Shown here piece after piece: positions 47,001 through 54,270 of a DNA stretch of 64,000 bases. The stretch spans positions 2,987,660 through 3,051,659 of the forward strand of contig NZ_KI911559.1 in NCBI RefSeq assembly GCF_000515255.1, written 5' to 3'. The notes under the pieces are model-generated. The model was not told the origin of the DNA. It saw nothing but the letters and a program-made list of their open reading frames with translations, and did not search any database. A program made the translations under genes and the position numbers. The DNA comes from Rhodovibrio salinarum DSM 9154 (GTDB lineage: Bacteria; Pseudomonadota; Alphaproteobacteria; Kiloniellales; Rhodovibrionaceae). Within the stretch, counting starts at the first letter, position 1. Each line of letters opens with the position of its first letter.

Positions 47001-47810
47001 GGCAAAGCCGGTGGCGTTGAGCACCACGCCGGCGCCGGCCTGCGTCAGCAGGTGGCGGACGGTGTCGGCGCTGACCTGCTCCTTCAGGCTGGCGCAGAAG
47101 AGCGGCAGCGCGTTGACGCCGGCGGCTTGCAGTTCCCGGATCAACGCATCCACCGGGGCCAAGTTCGCCGCCTGCACATGGGCACGGTAGAACACGATCG
47201 CCGCCACCGGCGCGTCCGCCAGCCAGTCGGCGCGCAGGTCGTCCAGGCTCGGCGCCTCGCACCCTGGCCAGTACAGACCGGCGCGCAGCAGCGGTGCCGG
47301 CTCCGCCCAGTCGAAGCCGGCGTGCCCGGCGAGTTCCGCGGCGTAGCCGAGGAAGGCGCGCGCGTTCGCCGGTCCGCCGTGCACGCAGTACTGCCACAGG
47401 CGGTGGTAGGCGTCCTCATCCACTGTGGAGCGCTGCGCCAGATCTGCGTCCGGCTGATCGTCGCCCGGCAGCAGGGCGAGCTGGATGCCGCGCGTCTCCG
47501 CCAGCATCTGCAGCTGCTCGACGCCGTAGGGCCAGTAGTTGGCCCCGCCCAGCAGGCGCACGACGATCAGCTTCGCGCTGGAACACGTCTGCTCCAGGTA
47601 GAGATCGACGGACATGTTGTGGCCGAGCTGCATCAGGTTCGCCAGCCGCAGCTCGGGATAGGCGTCGCCCAGATCCTGGCGCGCCTGCGCCAGATTGGCG
47701 AGCTCGGTATCAGCGGCGGACAGCACGACGATCTCGCCCGGGTCCTGACCCAGGTCGACCGCTTCCTGCCCGTCCTGCACGCCACCCGGCGTGGCCTTCA
47801 GAAGATGCAT
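44046..47810 (-). CDS. cobN: Cobaltochelatase large subunit CobN
   Basis: The 1254-residue, ChlH/BchH-related subunit that in the aerobic pathway inserts cobalt into hydrogenobyrinate a,c-diamide together with CobS and CobT. It shows NLMQLGHNMSVDLYLEQT near the N-terminus, NYPNRDARMGNGVGLDTPAG, the substrate-site stretch HMGKHGNLEWLPGKALAL and WGTANMRTGGDDLAQVL. Length is close to that of the characterised CobN. No CobS or CobT is in the window, so the AAA+ motor must lie elsewhere or be borrowed from another chelatase. Confidence 0.96.
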   Translation of the reverse strand: MHLLKATPGGVQDGQEAVDLGQDPGEIVVLSAADTELANLAQARQDLGDAYPELRLANLMQLGHNMSVDLYLEQTCSSAKLIVVRLLGGANYWPYGVEQLQMLAETRGIQLALLPGDDQPDADLAQRSTVDEDAYHRLWQYCVHGGPANARAFLGYAAELAGHAGFDWAEPAPLLRAGLYWPGCEAPSLDDLRADWLADAPVAAIVFYRAHVQAANLAPVDALIRELQAAGVNALPLFCASLKEQVSADTVRHLLTQAGAGVVLNATGFAVSKPGAERSETPFDAIDAPVLQVVFSGGTEQAWRAGTNGLGARDIAMNVALPEVDGRILSRAVSFKAEARFDPKTQTSVVAYQPVDSRVRFAARLAANWLKLRHKSPQDRRVAVILANYPNRDARMGNGVGLDTPAGTVNLLRAMAETGYQTGDIPESGNALIETIAAGPTNAAHDGREIRETLDLSTYRAFFDRLPQKVREEVTERWGAPESDPFFLGDQDAFALPAYVQGNTAICLQPARGYNVDPEQTYHDPDLVPPHGYFAFYAWLREAFGADAAIHMGKHGNLEWLPGKALALDESCYPEATLGPLPHLYPFIVNDPGEGTQAKRRAQAAIVDHLTPPLTRAESYGPLAELERLADEYYEAAGVDPRRLELLGREILDLSARIGLDQDCGIERGDDTETALGKLDNYLCALKEMQIRDGLHVFGQAPEGRLQTDLLVALTRLPRGQGDGGDASLIRALAADLDLDEAFDPLDCTFGDPWDGPRPNVLADLGEGSWRTTGDTVERLENLAQALVAGARPADAAWTRTQAVLDTLAKTVRPAVADCGPRELAGVLTGLNGRFVEPGPSGAPTRGRLDVLPTGRNFYSVDTRVVPTPAAWQLGWKSATRLLERHRQEEGMWPKSLAVSAWGTANMRTGGDDLAQVLALMGVQPTWDTASRRVTGYEILPLSVLGRPRVDVTLRVSGFFRDAFPHQIDLIDSAARAVADLDEPADQNPLAAKVKADTQALENEGIDADTARTRAGHRVFGSKPGAYGAGLQALIDEKGWEETGDLARAYLAWGGYAYGGGSQGTAEHALFAERLGSVEGVVHNQDNREHDLLDSDDYYQFEGGLTATVRHLSGSQPKVWHNDHSRPESPQIRSLEEEVARVVRARVVNPKWIAGVMRHGYKGAFEMSATVDYLFAFAATAHAVKDHHFDAVYEAYLADDAVRAFLHENNPEALTDIADRLLEAQDRNLWQPRGNTTRPSLQAIKAGQSPEDVA

Positions 47811-47847
47811 CTCGGTACCCGTCGTCCTCGTTTGGCGGCCCGGGCCG

Positions 47848-48930
47848 TTAGCCCTTCACCGCCGTCTCGATCGCCTGGCGGTCGAGGCCGGTTTCGCCGA
47901 TCACGACCAGGCGGCCGCCGCGCGGCTCGTCGGCCCGCAGTTCGCGGTCGTAGTAGTGCTGCAGCCGGCCACCCACGCCCTGGATCACCAGGCGCATCGG
48001 CTTGCCGGCGACGCTGGCAAAACCCTTCACGCGCAGAACGCCATGGCGCTCGACCGCGGGTTGGATGCGACCGATGATCTCCTGCGGGCTCTTGGGCTCG
48101 TCGAAGTCGATGGCGAAGGTCTCGAAATCGTCGTGGTCGTGCTCTTCCTCGTCGTCGTGGTGCGAGGGACGACCGGCCAGGTCGTCCTCGACGCCCGAGC
48201 CGAGGCCCAGCATGACTTCCGGATCGACCGCCCCATGGGCGGCGCGCAGCAGCTTGGTGCCCGGACGCAGCTTCGCCTTGAGGTCGGTGACCACCCTGTC
48301 CAGCGCATCGGCGGAGAGCAGATCGGTCTTGTTCAGGACCACGATGTCCGCGCAGTTGATCTGATCCTCGAACACCTCCTCCAGTGGACTTTCGTGGTCG
48401 AGGGCGGGATCGCTCTCGCGCAACGCCTGTACTTGGTCGGGGCGGGAGGTGAACAGCCCATCGGCCACCGCCGGCGCGTCGATCACCGCGATCACGCCGT
48501 CGACGGTCGCGCGGGTGCGCACTTCCGGCCAGCCGAACGCCTGCACCAGCGGCTTGGGCAGCGCGAGGCCGCTGGTCTCGATCACGATGTGATCCGGCTT
48601 CTCCGCCCGGTTCACCAGCTTTTCCATGGTCGGCAGGAAGTCGTCGGCGACCGTGCAGCAGATGCAGCCATTGGCGAGTTCCAGGACGTCGTCGTCGCCG
48701 CAGCCCTCGATGCCGCAGCCCTTCAGGATCTCGCCGTCGACTCCCAGGTCGCCGAATTCGTTGATCACCAACGCCAGGCGTTTGCCGCCGGCGTTCTCCA
48801 ACATGTGCCGGATCATCGAGGTCTTGCCGGCGCCCAGGAAGCCGGTGATCACGGTGGTCGGGATCTTGGTGGTCTGCGTGTCCGCGCTCGGCGCGGCGGG
48901 AGACGTGCTGCTGTCGTCGGGTGCGGTCAT
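47848..48930 (-). CDS. cobW: G3E-family GTPase CobW
   Basis: A metal-chaperone GTPase associated with cobalamin synthesis. The 360-residue protein has the Walker A GFLGAGKTSM, the metal-binding NGCICCTV (CxCC), the ETSGLALP switch, NKTDLL guanine specificity, and a His/Asp-rich linker (HHDDEEEHDHDDFE, about 262-275) before the CobW_C domain. It likely supplies Co(II) to the chelatase encoded next. It is 37 bases before cobN in the same operon. Confidence 0.94.
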   Translation of the reverse strand: MTAPDDSSTSPAAPSADTQTTKIPTTVITGFLGAGKTSMIRHMLENAGGKRLALVINEFGDLGVDGEILKGCGIEGCGDDDVLELANGCICCTVADDFLPTMEKLVNRAEKPDHIVIETSGLALPKPLVQAFGWPEVRTRATVDGVIAVIDAPAVADGLFTSRPDQVQALRESDPALDHESPLEEVFEDQINCADIVVLNKTDLLSADALDRVVTDLKAKLRPGTKLLRAAHGAVDPEVMLGLGSGVEDDLAGRPSHHDDEEEHDHDDFETFAIDFDEPKSPQEIIGRIQPAVERHGVLRVKGFASVAGKPMRLVIQGVGGRLQHYYDRELRADEPRGGRLVVIGETGLDRQAIETAVKG

Positions 48931-48959
48931 GGCAAAGGGCCCGTTCGTGAGGGGTGGAG

Positions 48960-49487
48960 TCAGGTGTGCGGGATGTCTTTCAGGGTTTGCGGCAGGCCGG
49001 CGGTGACGAAGACGACACGTCCGGCCACGGCCGCGACGGCCTGGTGCAGCCGCCCGGCCTGATCGACGAAGGCGCGCGCCAGCTTGTTCTCGGGGATCAC
49101 GCCCTGGCCAACCTCATTGGAGACCAGCACCGCCGGACCGGCCAGCGCCGCCAGCGTGTCGCACAGGCGTGCACGCTCGACCGCGACGTCGCGGTCGTGG
49201 CCCAGCAGATTGGACAGCCACAGGGTCAGGCAGTCGACCAGCACGGTGCGTCCCGGCGCGGCAGCCGAGGCCAGCGCGCCCGGCAGATCCAGCGGCGCCT
49301 CCACGGTCGACCAGCGCTCGCCGCGGCGGGCTTGATGCTCGGCGATGCGGCGGGCCATCTCGCCGTCATGCGGCTCGGCGGTGGCGAGATAGACGCACGC
49401 GCCCGGCTGCGACTCCACGAGGGATTCCGCATAGCGGCTCTTGCCGGAGCGCTGACCGCCCAGCACCAGGGTCGCGGGGGCGCTCAT
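48960..49487 (-). CDS. cobP: Adenosylcobinamide kinase / guanylyltransferase
   Basis: CobP/CobU phosphorylates adenosylcobinamide and adds GMP in nucleotide-loop assembly. The 175-residue enzyme has the P-loop VLGGQRSGKSRYAE, TVLVDCLTLWLSNLL and SNEVGQGVIPENKLAR. ATG 49487 (MSAPATL) is the natural start. First gene of the operon, 168 bases downstream of the cobalamin riboswitch. Confidence 0.95.
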   Translation of the reverse strand: MSAPATLVLGGQRSGKSRYAESLVESQPGACVYLATAEPHDGEMARRIAEHQARRGERWSTVEAPLDLPGALASAAAPGRTVLVDCLTLWLSNLLGHDRDVAVERARLCDTLAALAGPAVLVSNEVGQGVIPENKLARAFVDQAGRLHQAVAAVAGRVVFVTAGLPQTLKDIPHT

Positions 49488-49655
49488 GCGCCTGCCTGTG
49501 GGATCAAGATCATGTGACGGCCCGAGCTTCCTGTGCCCCTGCTCAGGCCAGCGCGGACGCGCACGGCACCGCCCTGAATACGAGATGGCCAGGGCATGCC
49601 ATGCACCGCCGGTTTCCCCGCCCGGGCGGCGTCCGCGTTGGCGCGGTCTGGGGCC

Positions 49656-49872
49656 GGCGGCAGGTCTCCTGGCTCGCGCCCTGCGGCCCCGTCGTCGCGG
49701 AGCCGCGTGCCCTGCCCGCCTTCCCGGCTGCGTCGTCTGATACGACGGCCAGTGGCCTACACGGCAGAGCGCCCGATAGCGCTTACAGTTGCGGGGACAG
49801 CCGGGGCCTTGGCGACGCACGCCGCACCCCGTTCCCTCTTGATCCCGAGCGAGGGCCGCCCGGGAACCGCCG
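49656..49872 (-). ncRNA. Cobalamin riboswitch (B12 box element)
   Basis: On the minus strand the conserved parts appear in order: GAGGGAACGGGGTGC, CCCCGCAACTGTAAGC (about 49779-49797), a GGCCACTGG segment near 49750, and the 3' closing motif GCCAGGAGACCTGCC (49659-49673). This is the adenosylcobalamin aptamer layout. It precedes cobP and should shut down cobP-cobW-cobN-cobO-cobQ when cobalamin is plentiful. Exact ends are estimates. Confidence 0.93.
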
Positions 49873-49889
49873 GCAATGTCTGAGAGGCG

Positions 49890-49918
49890 AGCCTAGGACA
49901 GTGGACGCGCCGGGACAA
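49890..49918 (-). promoter_or_regulatory. Sigma70-type promoter of the riboswitch operon
   Basis: On the minus strand TTGTCC (49913-49918) and TAGGCT (49890-49895) are exactly 17 bases apart. Transcription would begin near 49883, about ten bases before the first conserved riboswitch helix. The remaining spacer up to the end of hemN (50011) holds nothing else I can identify. Confidence 0.6.
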
Positions 49919-50011
49919 GCTGGCGTTTGTGTTCCAGGCAACGACGGCGGCAACCACCTCATCCCGTCCCTCCTTCACCTGGCGGAGGGACAGGATAAAG
50001 CGCGGCGCACC

Positions 50012-51430
50012 TTATACAGCGCTGGCGTGACGGCGCTGCTGGGTAGACTCGAGGTAGGCGTCGAACACACTGGACACGGTACGCAACAGCGGCCGCCCGC
50101 TTTCGAGCACGGTGACGCGGCCACCGGTGATCCGCAGCAAACCATCCTGCTCCATCTCACGCAGCTGCTCGATCGCGTTGTCGAACACGCTCGGATCGGC
50201 ACCGTGCCGTTCCGCAACCTCGCCCACGTCGACGGTCATGAAGCACATCACCTGTTCAATCGCGTCCGAGCGCATCGCATCGTCGGTCCCGATCGCCACG
50301 CCTTTGACCGTGGGCAACTGACTATCCTTGATCGCCGCCGCATAGTTCGGAACGTCGCGGTGGTTCTGCGTGTACCCCTGCGGCGTCTTGCCGATCGCCG
50401 AGGCCCCCAGGCCGAGCAGTGCGGGGGCCTGGTCGGTCGTGTAGCCCTGGAAGTTACGATGCAGCCAGCCCTCGCGCAGCGCCTGGGCCATCGAGTCCGT
50501 CGGCTTGGCGAAGTGATCCAGGCCGATCGGCCAATAGCCGGCGCCGACCAGCCAGCCGGCAGCCTCGCGATACTGCTGCCAGCGCTCCTCGGTGCCCGGC
50601 AGGGCATCTTCCGGGATCAGCTTCTGATGCTTCTTCATCCACGGCACGTGGGCATAGCCGAACACCGCCACGCGATCCGGCGACAACTCCAGATTCTGGC
50701 GCACCGTCTCATGCAGATCGTCGATCCCCTGGTACGGCAGGCCATACATCAGGTCGAGGTTCAGCTTGTTGACCCCGTGCTTGCGCAGCAGCTCAACGCA
50801 CCGCGTGGTCGTCTCGTGCGACTGGATACGGTTGATCGCGTCCTGGACCTTCGGATTGATATCCTGGACGCCGATCGACGCCCGGGACAGGCCCGCCTCG
50901 GCGAAGGCCGCGATCACCTCTTCCGACAGCCCACGCGGGTCGATCTCGACGGCGACTTCGGCATCCGAACGCAGATCGAAGTTGTGGCGCAGGCGCGTGA
51001 ACACGCGATGGACCTGCTCGGCGTTCAGGATCGTCGGACTGCCGCCGCCCAGGTGGATCTGCGACACCGCCCTGCGGTCCCCGATCGTGCGCGCGACCAT
51101 GTCGATTTCCTGCAACAGCAGGTCGACGTAGCGTGCGACCGGCTCCGGCCGGTTCACCACGGTCGTATTGCAGCCGCAGAACCAGCACAGGCTGTCGCAG
51201 AACGGCACGTGCAGGTAGAGCGACAGCGGCGCACCCTCGGGCAGGTCACGCAGCCAATGGGCGTAGACCCCAGGCGTCACCCTATCGCTGAAGTGCGGCG
51301 CCGTGGGATAGCTGGTGTAACGCGGCACGCGCCCATCATACTTCTCCAGCAGCTCGGTGGTGGCGAGCTGGACATTGTCGGTGGGCGCAACGGTGGCGGC
51401 GGGGGTCGGGACGTCGGTGATCGTGCTCAT
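50012..51430 (-). CDS. hemN: Oxygen-independent coproporphyrinogen III oxidase
   Basis: Radical-SAM enzyme that makes protoporphyrinogen IX without oxygen. The 472-residue product has RYTSYPTAPHF, the Fe-S motif HVPFCDSLCWFCGC (C78, C82, C85, plus C87), GGGSPTIL and the downstream GLGASAIG, all typical of HemN rather than HemW. The start at 51430 matches the family; an in-frame extension to 51556 runs through the rpoH terminator and is rejected. A FNR-type box lies 35 bases upstream. Confidence 0.95.
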   Translation of the reverse strand: MSTITDVPTPAATVAPTDNVQLATTELLEKYDGRVPRYTSYPTAPHFSDRVTPGVYAHWLRDLPEGAPLSLYLHVPFCDSLCWFCGCNTTVVNRPEPVARYVDLLLQEIDMVARTIGDRRAVSQIHLGGGSPTILNAEQVHRVFTRLRHNFDLRSDAEVAVEIDPRGLSEEVIAAFAEAGLSRASIGVQDINPKVQDAINRIQSHETTTRCVELLRKHGVNKLNLDLMYGLPYQGIDDLHETVRQNLELSPDRVAVFGYAHVPWMKKHQKLIPEDALPGTEERWQQYREAAGWLVGAGYWPIGLDHFAKPTDSMAQALREGWLHRNFQGYTTDQAPALLGLGASAIGKTPQGYTQNHRDVPNYAAAIKDSQLPTVKGVAIGTDDAMRSDAIEQVMCFMTVDVGEVAERHGADPSVFDNAIEQLREMEQDGLLRITGGRVTVLESGRPLLRTVSSVFDAYLESTQQRRHASAV

Positions 51431-51464
51431 GTGTGAACCCGACCACAGCGCTGGGTCGCTGTCC

Positions 51465-51478
51465 TTGATGTACCTCAA
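51465..51478. promoter_or_regulatory. FNR/FixK-type binding site before hemN
   Basis: TTGAT-GTAC-CTCAA matches the consensus TTGAT-N4-ATCAA at nine of ten defined positions. Its centre is 41.5 bases before the hemN start codon. hemN is a classic target of FNR/FixK/Anr regulators, so oxygen control is likely. Confidence 0.7.
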
Positions 51479-51511
51479 AAACCATTGCACCGACACTGAC
51501 CGGTGCACATG

Positions 51512-51543
51512 AAAAGGCCCCCGGGGGTGCAACCCCGGGGGCC
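51512..51543 (-). terminator. Rho-independent terminator of rpoH
   Basis: An 11-bp GC-only stem (51516-51526 with 51533-51543) around a six-base loop is followed on the minus strand by TTTT. It separates rpoH from hemN. Confidence 0.85.
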
Positions 51544-51617
51544 GTCGCAGTCGCAAAACGGAAGTGCGTCGGTGCGTTCTGGCAGAGCCAGCGACCCCGT
51601 GCCCGTGGACACCGCCA

Positions 51618-52511
51618 CTAGGCGCCAGTGGTTGTGTCCACCGGCATGTCGGCGCTGCTCAGCACCCGCTTGCGCAACTCCTGCAGGGCGCGGTGCTCGA
51701 TCTGACGCACCCGCTCCTTGGAGATGCCGAGTTCCTCGCCCAGTTCGGCGAGGGTAGTCGATTGTTCCTTGAGGTGGCGTTCGCGGATGATGTGTTGCTC
51801 GCGCGCCGGCAAGGCGGTGAGCGCGGCCTTCAGCCACTTGCCGCGGACCGCGTTGTCACGCGACTTCTGCACCATGTCTTCCGGCGAGGGGCCGTCGTCG
51901 ACCAACAGGTCCTGCCACTCCGAAGACCCATCCTCGCCCAGCGGCGCGTTCGCCGACTGGTCCGGTCCCGCCAGACGAGCTTCCATGTTCTCGACCTGGC
52001 TGAGTTGTACCTTCAGCTCACTGGCGATCCTGTCGCGCGCATCGACGTCGCTGACCTTGCCATCGGCACTGGCGATCTTCGCGCGCAACCGGCGCAAATT
52101 GAAGAACAAGGACTTTTCCTGCGTGGTGGTGCCCAGGCGCACCATCGACCAGTTGCGCAGGACAAAGTCCTGAATGGCCGCGCGAATCCACCACACCGCG
52201 TAGGTGGAGAAGCGTACCTCGCGCTCGTGATCGAACCGGGCGGCCGCCTGCATCAGACCCAAGTTGCCCTCTTGCAGCAGGTCGGACATGTTCAGGCCAT
52301 AGCCGCGGTAGGCCGTCGCTTGTGACACCACCAGTCTGTGGTGGGCGCTCACCAGTTCGTGGAGAGCCTCTTCGTCGCGGTCCTCGGTCCAGCGTTTGGC
52401 GAGATCGGTCTCGCGTTCGCGGGACAGCAAGGGAGCTTTCATCGCCTCGCGGATAAAGCGCTGCGTGGCGGCTTGGCTGTCAATACTCTCGCTGGACACC
52501 ATAGCTTCCAT
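51618..52511 (-). CDS. rpoH: RNA polymerase sigma factor RpoH (RpoH2-like)
   Basis: A 297-residue sigma-32-family factor. Region 2 contains YRGYGLNMSDLLQEGNLGLMQA and FSTYAVWWIRAAIQDF. The RpoH box follows as QEKSLFFNLRRLR (about 131-143). Region 4 ends with LGEELGISKERVRQIEHRALQELRK. An RpoE-type promoter lies about 60 bases upstream. In Rhodobacter sphaeroides the second RpoH (RpoHII) is a direct RpoE target in the singlet-oxygen response, so this is probably that type. The start may be M1 (52511) or M4 (52502). Confidence 0.93.
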   Translation of the reverse strand: MEAMVSSESIDSQAATQRFIREAMKAPLLSRERETDLAKRWTEDRDEEALHELVSAHHRLVVSQATAYRGYGLNMSDLLQEGNLGLMQAAARFDHEREVRFSTYAVWWIRAAIQDFVLRNWSMVRLGTTTQEKSLFFNLRRLRAKIASADGKVSDVDARDRIASELKVQLSQVENMEARLAGPDQSANAPLGEDGSSEWQDLLVDDGPSPEDMVQKSRDNAVRGKWLKAALTALPAREQHIIRERHLKEQSTTLAELGEELGISKERVRQIEHRALQELRKRVLSSADMPVDTTTGA

Positions 52512-52572
52512 CCTGCCGTTGAAGATCAGCCCGTCGTGCCCGCCTAGCGTTCGCCTTATACGGCTCTGTTCT

Positions 52573-52602
52573 TATTTACGCGGCTCCGCCTCCCCTAGAT
52601 CA
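52573..52602 (-). promoter_or_regulatory. RpoE-type promoter before rpoH
   Basis: On the minus strand TGATCT (52597-52602), 18 bases, then TAAATA (52573-52578). It has the same form as the two promoters found at rpoE and at the amine oxidase operon. Confidence 0.65.
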
Positions 52603-52620
52603 TTTGGACCCCAAAGATGA

Positions 52621-53322
52621 TCACATATCCACGAAGTAGTTCAAAATGCGCCCGAACGGCCCGGTCATCTTGAGCGGTGCGTCCGTGACCGCCAGGCAGA
52701 TGCAATCACATTCCTTACCGGCCACCGGCTGGTGGGTGACCTCGTCATCCGCGACCGCAACGTCGCCCCGCGCGTAGCGACCGGTCGCGTCGGTGAAGCT
52801 GCCTTCCAGCACCAGCGTATATTCAGCCCCATCGTGCGTGTGCTGGGGAATGCCGGCGCCGGCTGCGATCCGCAGCAGCCGCGTCTTATAACCTGGAACG
52901 TCCGGCAGCAGGTCGAGTTCCGCGACACTGCCGCCGCGCTGGCGCCAGGCCGACGTCCCCGCCGCCCCAGCCAGGTAGTCCCGCAGCGGCGCAGGTACAT
53001 CGGCAGCGATACGCACCCCCTCCGGCAGGGCCGCGCGGGTCCGCTCCGCATCATCGGCCGGCGCCCTGGCCGTCCCGCCATCGGCGACCACCGGCGCATC
53101 GGCCTCGATGCGCGCCATGACAGCCTCGAACGCGTCGTCAGCCAGGGGCACAGGCTCGCTTTCCTCCAGCAGGGCGCCGCCAACGTCCTCGTAGAAACGC
53201 AGGGTCCGACGACTTTGCGGCGACAATACGACATGGGTTGCGACCAGCAGGGACAACGGCTCCGACAGGTTGCCGGCCGCGTACTCCTGCAGCAGGTCGT
53301 CGGGTGCAAGATGCTGCGCCAT
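52621..53322 (-). CDS. chrR: ChrR-type anti-sigma factor, zinc-site cysteines replaced
   Basis: A 233-residue anti-sigma factor that should hold RpoE inactive. The N-terminal anti-sigma domain keeps two histidines (H4 and H30, in VATHVVLSPQSRR). The CxxC that completes the zinc site in R. sphaeroides ChrR (C35, C38) is here SPQS (S34, S37), as confirmed from the codons. The C-terminal cupin keeps its likely metal ligands: H161 and H163, E167 (HTHDGAE) and H197. It also has a CDCIC cluster (C205, C207, C209). The gene overlaps the end of rpoE by one base (TAATG). Confidence 0.9.
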   Translation of the reverse strand: MAQHLAPDDLLQEYAAGNLSEPLSLLVATHVVLSPQSRRTLRFYEDVGGALLEESEPVPLADDAFEAVMARIEADAPVVADGGTARAPADDAERTRAALPEGVRIAADVPAPLRDYLAGAAGTSAWRQRGGSVAELDLLPDVPGYKTRLLRIAAGAGIPQHTHDGAEYTLVLEGSFTDATGRYARGDVAVADDEVTHQPVAGKECDCICLAVTDAPLKMTGPFGRILNYFVDM

Positions 53323-53906
53323 TAAGTTGCGTCCTCCAGCAACGTCTTCAGTCGTGAAAGCGCGAGACGTAGGCGCGATTTGACGGTGCCCAACGGCAAA
53401 TCGAGCTCTTCGGCAATCGCGCTGTGCGACTTTTCCTCGAAGTACGACAAACGAAGCAACGTCGCCTGCGCCTCCGGCAGACGCTGCACCGCCGAGCGCA
53501 GCAGGGCCTGACGCTGGCTGGCCTCGACCTGCTGGTCGGCCGGCGTCTCGGCTTCCGGGACGATCGCGGGATCCTCGGGGTCCAGTTCCGGCCGCTTGTC
53601 GCGGCGGATCGCATCGATCCGCTTGTTCCGCGCGATCGTGAAAATCCAGGTACTGGCCCCAGCCTGATGGCGGTCGTACAGCTGCGCACGACGCCACACC
53701 GTCAGCATCACCTCCTGCGCCAGCTCTTCCGACAGCTGGTCTTCCGCGCCGAGGCGACGGAGGTAGGACTTCACCCTGGGGGCGAAGTGCGCAAACAGAC
53801 GCCGAAACGCCTGCCGGTCGGGCCCAGCGGCGAGCGCGTCCAACAGGTCGGCGGCCTGGGCGGGCGTCAGCTCGCCCGCGATCTCGTCGGCGTACTCAGG
53901 GTCCAT
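53322..53906 (-). CDS. rpoE: ECF sigma factor RpoE, ChrR-controlled
   Basis: A 194-residue ECF sigma factor. Region 2 is about residues 35-105 (RLFAHFAPRVKSYLRRLGA, EELAQEVMLTVWRRAQLYD, FTIARNKRIDAIRR). Region 4 is about 135-188 (LPEAQATLLRLSYFEEKSHSAIA, GTVKSRLRLALSRLK). Immediate coupling to chrR marks it as the singlet-oxygen-responsive type. The start is taken at 53906 (MDPEYAD) from family length; an in-frame ATG at 53999 is also downstream of the mapped promoter motif, so the true start is uncertain. Confidence 0.92.
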   Translation of the reverse strand: MDPEYADEIAGELTPAQAADLLDALAAGPDRQAFRRLFAHFAPRVKSYLRRLGAEDQLSEELAQEVMLTVWRRAQLYDRHQAGASTWIFTIARNKRIDAIRRDKRPELDPEDPAIVPEAETPADQQVEASQRQALLRSAVQRLPEAQATLLRLSYFEEKSHSAIAEELDLPLGTVKSRLRLALSRLKTLLEDAT

Positions 53907-54029
53907 ACCTTTTTGTACGAGCCCACTTGCCGACGCCACAACCCAAGACGGCTCCACCCCGCGAACCCGGTGACCGTCACTGGCCCTTTCCAGATGCATG
54001 CACGTTCATCCATTCGTCGCTTTCTCTCC

Positions 54030-54059
54030 TAGCTACGCGGCCGGTTGGCGGACGGATCA
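54030..54059 (-). promoter_or_regulatory. RpoE-type promoter of rpoE-chrR (autoregulation)
   Basis: On the minus strand TGATCC (54054-54059), 18 bases, then TAGCTA (54030-54035). It lies upstream of rpoE and fits positive autoregulation. Confidence 0.7.
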
Positions 54060-54143
54060 GTGGCCGGGACGGATTTTTGACGCACCGCACACATTTTCGT
54101 GAGCGGCTGGGCCGACAGCACGTACCGCGCGTCCGCACACACG

Positions 54144-54173
54144 TGATCCAGCCTTGTTTGGCGCGCGTATTGA
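54144..54173 (+). promoter_or_regulatory. RpoE-type promoter of the amine oxidase operon
   Basis: On the plus strand TGATCC (54144-54149), 18 bases, then TATTGA (54168-54173), about 100 bases before the amine oxidase start. It is divergent from the rpoE promoter within the same 364-base spacer (53907-54270), which holds nothing else I can identify. Confidence 0.7.
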
Positions 54174-54270
54174 AGGCACAAGCGTAAATTGGCGCCCTTC
54201 CAAGGCGTCAGACCACGCAGTGTGGGGGCAGGGTCCTTAGTCGAGCTGTGTTATCCTGGTTGGAGTGGGA

